Below are positions 16,184 to 24,589 of a stretch of 35,896 bases of DNA, in pieces. The DNA comes from CAYXLI01 sp964464925 (GTDB lineage Bacteria; Acidobacteriota; Terriglobia; Bryobacterales; Bryobacteraceae). Position 1 is the first letter of the stretch, and each line of letters opens with the position of its first letter. The notes beneath the pieces are model-generated. The model was not told the origin of the DNA. It did not search any database and was given only the letters and a program-made list of their open reading frames with translations. The stretch lies in assembly GCA_964464925.1 (NCBI GenBank), contig CAYXLI010000045.1, positions 1-35,896 on the forward strand. Direction: 5' to 3'. Both the position numbers and the translations under genes were made by a program.

Positions 16184-17326
16184 TCAGCGGTGCCCGGCCT
16201 TCAGCGGCTTGCCATCGCGGAACTGGATTTCAATCATTTTTTCGCTGGTGGGAATGCGTGCTGCCACTCTCTTCGTATATGCGTCGTACACCACGCCTCC
16301 ATCCGGGTAGGCATACTTGCCGTCCAAGCTGAAAGAGACCCAACCCGGTTTCGGCATCTCCGACGGATCCTTGAAGATCGGGAGGTCGGCTACGTGCTTT
16401 GTCTGCGGGCCGCTGACGTCAAACACGTAAACATAACCGTACACGCCGTCTACGAACCAAATCTCTTTTTGATCCGGGCGGAGGTTGATACCGTGGCTCA
16501 TAGTGCTGTGGGGTTTTCTCGCGGGAGGGTTGGGCATCTGGGCTAGTCGGGACGCGGGAGTGTGCCATTCAACCCGTTGCAGCATCTTCCCTCCCCACCC
16601 GGCCGCCGTCCTGGCTTCGCCAACTTCGAATCCCAGTAGCCAATCGACATTCACGTACACATGCTTTTCGTCATCGGAGACGACGAAGGGCCGGATGCCC
16701 TTACTGAATGGGCCTACCTTGCCAATTACCTGGTTCGTGCGTGTATCCGCGATGAATACATACGGCACCGTGAGCACCGACATGTACACGCGGGAGCCAT
16801 CCGGATTCATCCACGTGTTATGGGGCCCGACGCCGCCGATCGGATGGTCTGTGTAGTTCTGGCCGTGCTCGGTTTTGATCTTCGCCTTAACGTCGCCTGT
16901 GGCGCCGTCGATCACCCACCAACTGTCGCTGTCGCGCATGGGAACATACAGCGTTTTGCCGTCTGGCGTAATCGCCTGGCTGTCAGCATAACCGCCGTCG
17001 TAGTGCCGGCGCCAATCAACCTTGTCGGTCGCCAGATCGATGCAGAGAAGTTCGTCGTTCAAGTTGGATGTGAGATAAAGCTTCCCGAGCGACACACTTG
17101 CCGAGATGCCCTTATACTCGGCCGTGTCCGGAATCTCTATGGTGCGAAGCAGCTTGTGATTGCTGTTGATGTCATAGATACCTATGCCGGACTTGTTAGT
17201 CACGTACAGCAGGCGTTCCACGCCATTGACTACAGTTCCACCACTTTTGGTTTTGCCGATAACAGGGCTGGCGGCCGGCAGAGCCGACTGTAGAAGCAGA
17301 AGGGCCGTAATTGGAACGAATCGCAT
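16184..17326 (-). CDS. Exported YncE-like beta-propeller protein
   Basis: This secreted protein of about 380 residues is built from YVTN/YncE-like propeller blades. Recurrent patterns of the type LYVTN-----I-IYDI (about residues 39-55), LYVPM-DSD-WWVID, VYMSVLTVPYVFIADT and VYVNVDW are visible. I start at the ATG at 17326, giving MRFVPITALLLLQSALPAAS, a clear signal peptide; an in-frame start at 17374 would put 16 residues in front of it. No catalytic residues are recognisable. Relatives in this phylum often sit beside TonB-dependent receptors, and this gene is first in such a cluster. It may bind a ligand or a partner protein; that is inference. Confidence 0.8.
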   Translation of the reverse strand: MRFVPITALLLLQSALPAASPVIGKTKSGGTVVNGVERLLYVTNKSGIGIYDINSNHKLLRTIEIPDTAEYKGISASVSLGKLYLTSNLNDELLCIDLATDKVDWRRHYDGGYADSQAITPDGKTLYVPMRDSDSWWVIDGATGDVKAKIKTEHGQNYTDHPIGGVGPHNTWMNPDGSRVYMSVLTVPYVFIADTRTNQVIGKVGPFSKGIRPFVVSDDEKHVYVNVDWLLGFEVGEARTAAGWGGKMLQRVEWHTPASRLAQMPNPPARKPHSTMSHGINLRPDQKEIWFVDGVYGYVYVFDVSGPQTKHVADLPIFKDPSEMPKPGWVSFSLDGKYAYPDGGVVYDAYTKRVAARIPTSEKMIEIQFRDGKPLKAGHR

Positions 17327-17340
17327 CGGGCGCGATTCTA

Positions 17341-17358
17341 TCACTCTATTGAGAGTGA
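17341..17358. promoter_or_regulatory. Perfect inverted repeat in the divergent intergenic region
   Basis: TCACTCT (17341-17347) and AGAGTGA (17352-17358) form a perfect 7+4+7 palindrome between the divergent propeller gene (ATG at 17326) and DUF2306 gene (GTG at 17422). It could be an operator controlling either side, or a hairpin in the leader of the minus-strand operon, ending 14 bases before its ATG. Confidence 0.4.
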
Positions 17359-17421
17359 CTGGGAAAGGGAACAAATCCTCTGGTTCGGGCGTAGATATAT
17401 GTAGTCCTCACAGGATGGATC

Positions 17422-18093
17422 GTGAAGCCGAGACCCGCGATTGTTCGAATTCTATGGCTAATTACTTTTTTTCTAGTTCTCATCGCAGTTGCCATTGTGT
17501 TCCGGAGAACGAGGCAACTTTTCGCTCCTCCTTCAGCTCCGTCGAAATTTTCTGACGCTGCCGACATGGATGCCGGATTTGCGCGGCATCGGCTTCTAAC
17601 GATGGTCCACATCATGCCCGGGCTGGTATTCATGCTGCTGGGCCCTCTCCAGTTTGCACGGAGACTCCGGAGCCGCAAGCCGCGATTGCACCGTTGGACG
17701 GGACGCTTGTTCCTTGTTTCCGGTTTCCTCATCGGTGTTACGGCCTTGGTGATGAGTCCGCAAATGGCCATCGGGGGCACCAACGAGACAGCCGCGACAA
17801 TGTTGTTCGCGGGGATTTTTCTCCTGTCGCTGATTAAAGCCTACCTGTCGATCCGCCGGGGGAACGTTGCCCTGCACCGGGAATGGATGATCCGGGCGTT
17901 TGCAATCGGATCGGCAGTGGCTACTATCCGGCCCATCGTGGGTGCATTCTTCGCAACGCGCAGCATCACACATTTGACCCCTCACGATTTTTTTGGCACT
18001 GCTTTTTGGCTGGGCTTTACGTTGCAACTGATCGCCGCGGAGGTCTGGATCAATTGCACGAGACAGGGAGCTGCCATGGAACCGCTCGGCTAG
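17422..18093 (+). CDS. DUF2306 family membrane protein
   Basis: This integral membrane protein of 223 residues has about five or six membrane segments. Family-typical features are HRLLTMVHIMPGLVFMLLGPLQF (about residues 56-78; conserved His and the G-PLQF turn), LHRWTGRLF (about 89-97), and HREWMIRAFA at about residues 152-161. The clustered histidines and arginines resemble heme- or quinone-linked membrane proteins, but the function of DUF2306 is not established. Translation probably starts at GTG 17422, with AGGA at 17412-17415 six bases upstream. It is divergent from the propeller/receptor operon and 35 bases ahead of the aldo/keto reductase gene. Confidence 0.8.
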   Translation: MKPRPAIVRILWLITFFLVLIAVAIVFRRTRQLFAPPSAPSKFSDAADMDAGFARHRLLTMVHIMPGLVFMLLGPLQFARRLRSRKPRLHRWTGRLFLVSGFLIGVTALVMSPQMAIGGTNETAATMLFAGIFLLSLIKAYLSIRRGNVALHREWMIRAFAIGSAVATIRPIVGAFFATRSITHLTPHDFFGTAFWLGFTLQLIAAEVWINCTRQGAAMEPLG

Positions 18094-18128
18094 TCGTGAT
18101 ACCATTTGCCTCATCGGAGGACGAACAG

Positions 18129-19016
18129 ATGTCGCATTGCTCCAGACGTGATTTCCTCAAGAGAACCGGATTTGCCGCAGGCGCGCTCGCAGGATTTGGA
18201 AGCCTGCCTATCCGGGCGGCGGGCGGGACAGCTACCGACTGGGTAACGCTCGGAAAATCCGGCGTCAAGGTGACGCGCCTCGCGTTCGGTACCGGAACGA
18301 TGAGCGGGCGGGTTCAACGGGAATTAGGACAAGACGAGTTCACCAAGTTGGTCCGCTACGCCTATGACCGCGGCATCCGCTTTTTCGAAACCGCAGAATC
18401 GTACGGCGAGATGCACAAGATGCTTGGCATCGCGCTGAAGGGCGTTCCGCGCGATAGCTACCGGCTGATGTCGAAGGTTACGACGCGCGATGGCGTGAAC
18501 CCGCAAGACAAGATCGATGAGTTGCGGAAACTGGCGCAGACGGATTACTTCGATGTGCTGCTGCTGCATTACCAGCACGTGGCGACGTGGCCCAAAGACA
18601 CCGTGCGGTGGCAGGATGGCCTTCTGGAAGCAAAGCACAAGAAGGCGCTGATCAGCCAAGGCGCATCCGTACATGGGTTGCCTGCACTACGACAGATGCC
18701 GGGGAACAAGTTCCTTGAGGTCGCGATGATCCGCATGAACCACAACGGGACCAAGATGGACGCGGAGGACTACAACACGAGGGGTCTTGGAAACGTGCCC
18801 GAGGTGGTCACGCACGTGAAGCAGGTCCGCTCGGAAGGCATGGGCGTGATCAGCATGAAACTGATTGGCGAAGGTGCGTTCACGAACCGTCAGGACCGTC
18901 AGGCCGCGATGCGATACGCGTTCCGCAATGCGGGCGTGGATTCGGTGACGGTTGGATACAAGAATACGTCGGAAATCGATGAGGCCATCGAGAATCTGAA
19001 TCTGGCGCTCGCCTAG
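18129..19016 (+). CDS. Tat-exported aldo/keto reductase family protein
   Basis: This is a 295-residue TIM-barrel oxidoreductase with a twin-arginine signal, SRRDFLKRTG (residues 5-14), followed by a hydrophobic alanine/glycine stretch, so it should be exported folded with cofactor. The aldo/keto reductase tetrad is Y92, K116 (MSK) and H147 (LLHYQ), but the usual aspartate of FDTA is replaced by E87 (FFETAESYG). The start at 18129 is fixed by a perfectly placed CGGAGG (18115-18120) and by the Tat signal; the frame is open upstream to 17883 but that overlaps the DUF2306 gene. At 295 residues it is slightly short, because the C-terminal substrate loop is reduced. The substrate is unknown. Confidence 0.88.
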   Translation: MSHCSRRDFLKRTGFAAGALAGFGSLPIRAAGGTATDWVTLGKSGVKVTRLAFGTGTMSGRVQRELGQDEFTKLVRYAYDRGIRFFETAESYGEMHKMLGIALKGVPRDSYRLMSKVTTRDGVNPQDKIDELRKLAQTDYFDVLLLHYQHVATWPKDTVRWQDGLLEAKHKKALISQGASVHGLPALRQMPGNKFLEVAMIRMNHNGTKMDAEDYNTRGLGNVPEVVTHVKQVRSEGMGVISMKLIGEGAFTNRQDRQAAMRYAFRNAGVDSVTVGYKNTSEIDEAIENLNLALA

Positions 19017-19037
19017 TATCCTTCCTCTCTAAACAAT

Positions 19038-19068
19038 CGCGGCCCGGAACCACTGGTCCCGAGCCGCG
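19038..19068. terminator. Hairpin between convergent genes
   Basis: CGCGGC (19038-19043) pairs with GCCGCG (19063-19068). Inside it are two further three-base-pair blocks separated by single mismatches, closing on a three-base loop. It lies between the stops of the aldo/keto reductase and the second receptor gene and could serve both strands. T-runs are poor on either side, so terminator activity is uncertain. Confidence 0.45.
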
Positions 19069-19092
19069 CAATTCTCAACGTACAAACCTCAG

Positions 19093-22000
19093 CTAGAAGT
19101 CCAGCCGCACCCCCATACTGATGTAGCGCTGGTTCATCATGGGACCGGTCGGCCGTCCGAAGTTCGGGTTCCCGACAACGACGTTGACGTTGCCCAGATC
19201 GGAGCGGTTGAACGCGTTCATGAAGTCTGCCCGGTACCGCAGTTTCACACTCTCCCAGATCGCGAAGTCTTTCTGGAGAGAAATATTCTCGCTGCGGATG
19301 TATGGGTTTCGGACCGCGTTGTTGTAGATGGAAGTCGTCCCGAGCGTGTACGGTGCCGCCGCGACGAAGGGGGCGTTGGAGCCGTAGTTGAACCAGCGGC
19401 TGTTGGGATTGTTGGGATCCATGTCAGTCGCCGACATTCCCGTACGGATCGGAGTGCCTGTGTAATTGGCCTTGGTCAGCGGCGTAAACAGCACGCCGGA
19501 GCCGTTAGGATTGCCGGGTGTGACAATTTGGAGCGGCACACTGCTGCGGTATTGCTGTGCAGCCGCGATGGACCAGCCGCCCACTGCCAGATTCACGGCG
19601 CGGTTCGCACCGCCGAGGAACTTCTTGCCGCGGCCGAACGGTAGCTGATACGTGCTGAGGATATTCACGGCGTGCGGAATGTCCATCGGCGAGTAGGACT
19701 TCGCGTCCGGGATGTTATAGCTGTCGCCGGTCTGCACCTGCGAGCCCTGGCTGAAGATCTGACGGTAGGTCATCAGCGCAAGGCTCTTCGACCAGACATA
19801 GGATGCCATCATCTGGAAGTCGCCGAATCTGCGTTCCACCTTCGTTTGCAGAGCGTCATACCAGGTCTTGCCTACGCCTGCATTCACATCCAGCACGGTG
19901 CCGAACTGCGGGAACGGACGCAATGCCTGGGCGAGTGTGGCCGCGCCGCCCCAGCCCTTTGCGAAGCCGGGGAAAGGTTCCTTATATCCCGCAGCAACTA
20001 CGGCCGGATCTGTAATCAGTTTTCCCAACAGCGGACCCAGCGAGAGATAGCTGGGATTCAACTGGTTCAGATACACGCTCGAGTTGAGGCCGTAACCGCG
20101 GTTGCCCACGTAAGCGGCCTCCAACAGGAATTTCTTCACTTCCTGCTGAACGGTGAAGCTCCAGTTGTAAATGCGAGGAGCCTTGCCGTAGTTCGGCCCC
20201 TGCCGGTAAACACCGCCGTTGTAGAAGTTATCGGCATTCGGATCGAACCGGGTGACCGTGGATGCTGACGTCGCCTTGATGCCGCCGTCCCAGTAGAGGG
20301 CCGGATTGATGCCATCGGAAGAGGCTGAGATCGGCGCTCCGCCGACACCGTCTGTGCAACCGCAGCCGCCGTTGCCCAGCGTTTGATAGAAGATACCGAA
20401 GCCGCCGCGCAGAGTCGTCTTGTTCGCAAGACGATACGCAAACCCCGCGCGCGGGCCAATATCGGTGAAGTCCGTGGGGTAGAAGCGCTTCACGCCGGAA
20501 CGTCCCGGACCGGTTCCCGCATACACCAGGGCGCCCGGAAGCCCGCCGGCGCCGGGATTCGCTTTGGTGATATCCAGGTTGGAGTACAGCCCATCGCGGG
20601 AATGCCATCCGATCGGTACCTCATACCGGATGCCCAGATTCAAGGTCAGCCGCGAAGTGACTTTCCAGTCGTCCTGAAAGAAACCGGCGTGGTAGCCATA
20701 TCGGATCTGGCCGATCACGACAGGCAGCGTGGTCTGGTTGGCGCTGTCCACCGCACCCAGCAGGAAGCTTGCGAAGGCGTTGCCAGTGGCATTCTTGTTG
20801 GCCGGATCGGCTGTTTGATAACGGCTGAAGTTGTAGAAGCCATTGGTGCCGGCCCAGTCATCGCCAGTCGTCTGCAGCCGTCTGAGGTCCCAACCAGCCT
20901 TAAACTCATGTTTGCCTTTGATCCAGCTCAACTGCTGCGAGAACTGATAGGTATAGTTGAACTGGCCGCCGCCATCCACTTTTCCCTGCGTCATGCCATA
21001 GCTGGTCAGCGCGTCCGTGTTGAACTGGATCACTGGAGTCGCATCAGCCTTCCCCGTCAGGCCCGGGAACCCCAATTTAGAGCCCCAGCCGCGCTGGTCT
21101 GGATTGTTCCAGAGTTGAATGGTCTGGCTATTGCCGAACGTAGTGTGCAACAACATCGTCGGGCTGATCACCCAGTCCCAGTTGCCGCGATAATCTTCCG
21201 GATATTGGCCGTTTTGCAGCCCATTGCCGAGCGGGCCGGCGAACAGGCTCGGGGCGAGATCGAAGTAGTTCCGCCGCGTCATAAAGAACGCCACGCGGTT
21301 ATTGGGCGTGAAGGAGTGGTCCAGTTTCAGGGTCCACAGCGTGTCATCGTGAGTGCTGCCACCCACGAGTGTGTAGTTGGAGGTAATGCCACCGCCGCTA
21401 TTCGGGTCGGGAATCACGGGAACAATCTTGGTGGAGATCGCGCTCCAACGGGACTTCGGGATGATGTTGCCGGGAAACGCCGAGCGGGTCAGAACGCCAT
21501 TCACCAACGTGGTTGTATTGGGGTCGTAGATCGCATAAGGCAACTGGCTGAAGTCGCCATTCTTCATCGCAACGGTTGGCACCGTTTCGCCTGCGCTGAT
21601 AATCGGCGTCGCCGGCCGTACGTCCTTGGCGTAAGTGAAATAGAAGAAGCTCTTATTGCGGCCGTCGTAGAGCTTGGGGATCCAGATTGGGCCGCCCGCG
21701 GTTCCGCCCTCTTCGTTCAACCGCACTTTGGAGCGGAAACCGGGAGTGCGCCCCACTACTTGATTGCTGGACCAGCCCGCCGCTTCAAAAATGTCGCGCC
21801 GCAGGTTCCAGAAGCCGGAGCCGTGAATCGAGTTGGTTCCGGATTTAGTGGTGATGATCTCCAGTCCGCCGCCCAGACGCCCATATTCGGCGTTGAACGT
21901 CGAGGTGATGAGCTTCATCTCCTGGTATGCTTCAAAGCCGGGGAAGTAGAAGTTCGTGCCTCCGGACTCAGGAATGGTGATACTCGCACCGTCGATCAGA

Positions 22001-22551
22001 ATATCGCGCGAACGGCCGTTGGAACCGTTTACGCTCAACTCGGGGCCGCTGTTCACACCTGGCATGTAGCCCAGAAAAGCCTCGGCCGAACGCAGGCCGC
22101 CGCCGTAGATAGGCAGTGAATACAACTGCTCCTGGCTGAGGTTCTGGCCGCGTTCCGATTTCGTCGTTTCGAGCAGCGGCGCTTCCGCCTTGACCTCTAT
22201 CTCCTGCTGCACATCGCCCACGGCCAGGCTCAAATCCAGGTCCGTACGGGTGCCAATACGAATCTCAATACCAGAGCGGACCAGCTTTTTGAATCCGGGG
22301 TGGGTGACCGTAATCTCGTAGGGCCCAGGCGGCAGGTTGGGGAATAAATAAAGTCCTGCTTCCGACGATTCCGCCGGATATCCACGGCCCGTTGGCGTGT
22401 GAACCGCCATGATACTCGCACCCGGTATTACTGCGCCGTTCGGATCAGTAACGGCTCCGCCGATGGAACCTGACGTTGCTTGCGCCATCGCTGCCGAGAC
22501 GGCCAGCAACAGAATCGACAAGACTATAAACACACGTCTCGCTAACCTCAT
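19093..22551 (-). CDS. Oar-like TonB-dependent receptor with carboxypeptidase-regulatory-like domain
   Basis: This outer-membrane receptor has 1152 residues from the ATG at 22551. A signal peptide (MRLARRVFIVLSILLLAVSA, cleaved near AMAQ) is followed by a carboxypeptidase-regulatory-like domain (GSIGGAVTDPNGAVIPGASI, about residues 29-48, to about 110), a plug domain (about 120-250) and a long beta-barrel ending GVRLDF. The start is well supported by a GGAGAG ribosome-binding site about eight bases upstream. It differs clearly from the receptor at 12938-16162, so the two are not a recent duplication. It stands apart from alkB by 198 bases and seems to have its own promoter. The ligand is unknown. 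Confidence 0.92.
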   Translation of the reverse strand: MRLARRVFIVLSILLLAVSAAMAQATSGSIGGAVTDPNGAVIPGASIMAVHTPTGRGYPAESSEAGLYLFPNLPPGPYEITVTHPGFKKLVRSGIEIRIGTRTDLDLSLAVGDVQQEIEVKAEAPLLETTKSERGQNLSQEQLYSLPIYGGGLRSAEAFLGYMPGVNSGPELSVNGSNGRSRDILIDGASITIPESGGTNFYFPGFEAYQEMKLITSTFNAEYGRLGGGLEIITTKSGTNSIHGSGFWNLRRDIFEAAGWSSNQVVGRTPGFRSKVRLNEEGGTAGGPIWIPKLYDGRNKSFFYFTYAKDVRPATPIISAGETVPTVAMKNGDFSQLPYAIYDPNTTTLVNGVLTRSAFPGNIIPKSRWSAISTKIVPVIPDPNSGGGITSNYTLVGGSTHDDTLWTLKLDHSFTPNNRVAFFMTRRNYFDLAPSLFAGPLGNGLQNGQYPEDYRGNWDWVISPTMLLHTTFGNSQTIQLWNNPDQRGWGSKLGFPGLTGKADATPVIQFNTDALTSYGMTQGKVDGGGQFNYTYQFSQQLSWIKGKHEFKAGWDLRRLQTTGDDWAGTNGFYNFSRYQTADPANKNATGNAFASFLLGAVDSANQTTLPVVIGQIRYGYHAGFFQDDWKVTSRLTLNLGIRYEVPIGWHSRDGLYSNLDITKANPGAGGLPGALVYAGTGPGRSGVKRFYPTDFTDIGPRAGFAYRLANKTTLRGGFGIFYQTLGNGGCGCTDGVGGAPISASSDGINPALYWDGGIKATSASTVTRFDPNADNFYNGGVYRQGPNYGKAPRIYNWSFTVQQEVKKFLLEAAYVGNRGYGLNSSVYLNQLNPSYLSLGPLLGKLITDPAVVAAGYKEPFPGFAKGWGGAATLAQALRPFPQFGTVLDVNAGVGKTWYDALQTKVERRFGDFQMMASYVWSKSLALMTYRQIFSQGSQVQTGDSYNIPDAKSYSPMDIPHAVNILSTYQLPFGRGKKFLGGANRAVNLAVGGWSIAAAQQYRSSVPLQIVTPGNPNGSGVLFTPLTKANYTGTPIRTGMSATDMDPNNPNSRWFNYGSNAPFVAAAPYTLGTTSIYNNAVRNPYIRSENISLQKDFAIWESVKLRYRADFMNAFNRSDLGNVNVVVGNPNFGRPTGPMMNQRYISMGVRLDF

Positions 22552-22666
22552 AGACTGCTCTCCTTTTTTAATTTGAAGCTCACTCGTGGCAGACTCCGTT
22601 GCCGCCAGACGGACACTCTCGCACCGAGCGCGCGACTCCCTTTTACGCGCCTTAAGCAATCTCGCG

Positions 22667-22696
22667 AGTATATCCCAATGTTGCGATCTGATTAAA
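22667..22696 (-). promoter_or_regulatory. Candidate promoter for the second receptor gene
   Basis: On the minus strand a TATACT -10 (22672 down to 22667) is preceded at 18 bases by a weak TTTAAT -35 (22696 down to 22691). The implied leader is about 105-110 bases. The rest of the 198-base gap between alkB and the receptor shows nothing else recognisable. Confidence 0.35.
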
Positions 22697-22749
22697 GCGG
22701 CATCACACGAGGCGTCCGTTATGTGAAGCAGGATCGCGGGGCGACGCTC

Positions 22750-23397
22750 TCAGAACACCTTCCGGAACGTCAGATTCAAGCGAGCGGCCCCGGTCAACGG
22801 ATGCTCCCCATCTTTGAGCGGCGCCACGCCGTGGTACGCGAAGCGCGCGGGACCGCCCCACACCACAACGTCGCCGCTTTCCAGCCCGATCCGACGCACC
22901 GGAGCGGAGCGGCGTTTACCGCCCCACAAGAACACGGCGGGCAAGCCGAGCGAGACCGAGACAATCGGAGACCAGGCATCGTTCTCATCACGGTCCTGAT
23001 GAAGGCTGAGCTTTGCGCCAACGACATAGCGGTTGATCAGGCAAGCGTCCGGATCATACTTGGGGAACCCGGCCCGGGCAGCGGCCCGGACGGCCAAGTC
23101 CAGGAACGCAGGGGGCATCGCAGGCCAAGGCGCTCCGCTATCGGGATCCGCGGGATCGTAACGGTAGCCGCTCCGGTCGGATACCCAGCCGACACGGCCG
23201 CAGTTGGTCATCGCTACCGACATTGTGTAACCGCCGGGTGTGACAAGATGACGGAACGGCGCGGCCTGCGCAATTCGCTCCACTTCTTCAACCAGTGCGG
23301 GCACTTCCGCAGAGACGAAACCGCGCAATAGCATTGCGCCTTCTTCGAGTTGCTCAGACGACGGGGGCAACGAATTGCTGTCGAAGAGTGGAGTCAT
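22750..23397 (-). CDS. alkB: Alpha-ketoglutarate-dependent dioxygenase AlkB
   Basis: This repair enzyme removes alkyl groups such as 1-methyladenine and 3-methylcytosine from DNA or RNA by oxidative demethylation. Its 215 residues match the E. coli protein length. The iron ligands are H133 and D135 (LHQDRDE) and H189 (YHG). The 2-oxoglutarate-binding arginines are R206 (ARLNLTFR) and R212. All are shifted by two from the E. coli numbering. It follows the hydrolase gene by 40 bases on the same strand. No Ada-like regulator or Ada box is evident nearby. Confidence 0.96.
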   Translation of the reverse strand: MTPLFDSNSLPPSSEQLEEGAMLLRGFVSAEVPALVEEVERIAQAAPFRHLVTPGGYTMSVAMTNCGRVGWVSDRSGYRYDPADPDSGAPWPAMPPAFLDLAVRAAARAGFPKYDPDACLINRYVVGAKLSLHQDRDENDAWSPIVSVSLGLPAVFLWGGKRRSAPVRRIGLESGDVVVWGGPARFAYHGVAPLKDGEHPLTGAARLNLTFRKVF

Positions 23398-23437
23398 GGC
23401 GCCTCACCTTCATGATCGCCCAAGGGAGCGGCACCCG

Positions 23438-24535
23438 CTAACGACTCGCGAGTGGCGGTTGGCTGACGAAGGCCGCCACATCCTTAGCAGCCTTCGTTTC
23501 GATGCCCGGCTTTTGCAGGAATCCGAGATCGCGGAACCAGTCGATGAACCGGTTCTGCCAAGTCCCGAACGGAATGTTGCCGCGATCCGTCAAGCCGCCC
23601 GTCATCCGGCTGCCGTCGGGCAACGGATCTCCGGGATGCCGGCCGTTTCCGTACAAGTGCATTTCCATGTTCGGCACACCGAGGGCGAGCATTGCGTTGT
23701 AGTATTCCATAGCCCAGACGGCATGAACGCGGTCCCCCGATCCGGCACACGTGAGGAATGCCGGAGCAACGTTGCGCGGAATGGGCGGAGCCGTGCGGTT
23801 GCGGGCGAACGGAGACGGGCCAGGATAGATGATGCCCACGAAATCGGCTCGCGAAGAAATGCCGGCGAAGGGATCATTCGGGCCGGCGTTCTTCTTGTCG
23901 AAGCCGTCAAACAGAACGGCGGCGGCAGCGGCTAGCTCTGCTCCGGCCGAAAAGCCCATGATGCCGATTTTGTTCGGGTCGATATTCCATTCCTTTGCGT
24001 AGGCGCGCACGATGCGGATGGCTTGCAAGGCATCATTGACGGCGTCGGTCTGGGGATTGTAACCGTCGCGGCGCAGACGATTCCGCAGGATGATGCTATT
24101 CACGCCGTAATTGTAGAAGTAGGGAACGAAATCCGCACTCTCACTTCCGACATTCAGCGTATTGTGCCCGCCGCCTGCGACGAGGATGATGGCCGCTCCG
24201 GTGTTGAGGCTGCGATCGACGGTATGCACTTCGATCGAGGGATTGTGAATATTGACAATGCTGCCGATGCGGCCCGGAACGGTCTGGCTCATGTTGTACA
24301 CCTCAGCCTCACGAACCTTGTCAACCTTCAGAAATGGCGAGCCGGGCGGATACAGGGGAATGACAATGCCGCCTGGCAGAATCGGCTGCGGCGCATACGG
24401 AGCCTCATTGGCCGGCCCCGGCTTGGGCACATTCATCGGAGCAGGCAGAGGTGGGAGCGGGGCGCGGCGGCCGTCCTGCGCTGCCGCGGCAGTTACCAGC
24501 AGTGTGATCGCGAAACAAAGGCGGATGGATTGCAT
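23438..24535 (-). CDS. Secreted alpha/beta hydrolase (esterase/lipase-like)
   Basis: This is a 365-residue exported hydrolase with a signal peptide (MQSIRLCFAITLLVTAAAAQ) and a proline-rich linker. The fold has an oxyanion segment, LVAGGGHNTL (about residues 118-127), in the place of the usual HGGG. The nucleophile elbow is GFSAG with S196, and the likely other triad members are D268 (GSGDRVH) and H300 (NGRHPGD). This arrangement is typical of the BD-FAE/xylan-esterase-like group that acts on small esters or decorated polysaccharides. The exact substrate is unknown. It lies 54 bases after the flavin-oxidase gene and ahead of alkB on the same strand. Confidence 0.85.
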   Translation of the reverse strand: MQSIRLCFAITLLVTAAAAQDGRRAPLPPLPAPMNVPKPGPANEAPYAPQPILPGGIVIPLYPPGSPFLKVDKVREAEVYNMSQTVPGRIGSIVNIHNPSIEVHTVDRSLNTGAAIILVAGGGHNTLNVGSESADFVPYFYNYGVNSIILRNRLRRDGYNPQTDAVNDALQAIRIVRAYAKEWNIDPNKIGIMGFSAGAELAAAAAVLFDGFDKKNAGPNDPFAGISSRADFVGIIYPGPSPFARNRTAPPIPRNVAPAFLTCAGSGDRVHAVWAMEYYNAMLALGVPNMEMHLYGNGRHPGDPLPDGSRMTGGLTDRGNIPFGTWQNRFIDWFRDLGFLQKPGIETKAAKDVAAFVSQPPLASR

Positions 24536-24589
24536 GATGAGGTCGGGTTCCAGGCTTCCATCATATTCAGGTTCGGATCGCGCTCACAC

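Noticed and set aside
15413..16546. 377-codon open frame on the plus strand opposite the first receptor gene
   Set aside because: It crosses the junction of two supported minus-strand genes, has no family resemblance and no ribosome-binding site.
17883..18128. Upstream extension of the aldo/keto reductase frame
   Set aside because: It overlaps the DUF2306 gene; the Tat signal and the well-placed CGGAGG site fix the start at 18129.
20383..22119. 578-codon open frame on the plus strand opposite the second receptor gene
   Set aside because: It is the antisense shadow of a well-supported receptor gene; composition is rich in Arg/Ala/Val with no recognisable domain. Long antisense frames are common in GC-rich genes.
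12938..22551. The two receptor genes as a recent duplication
   Set aside because: They share only domain order and general family patterns; signal peptides, plug regions and barrel sequences differ throughout.
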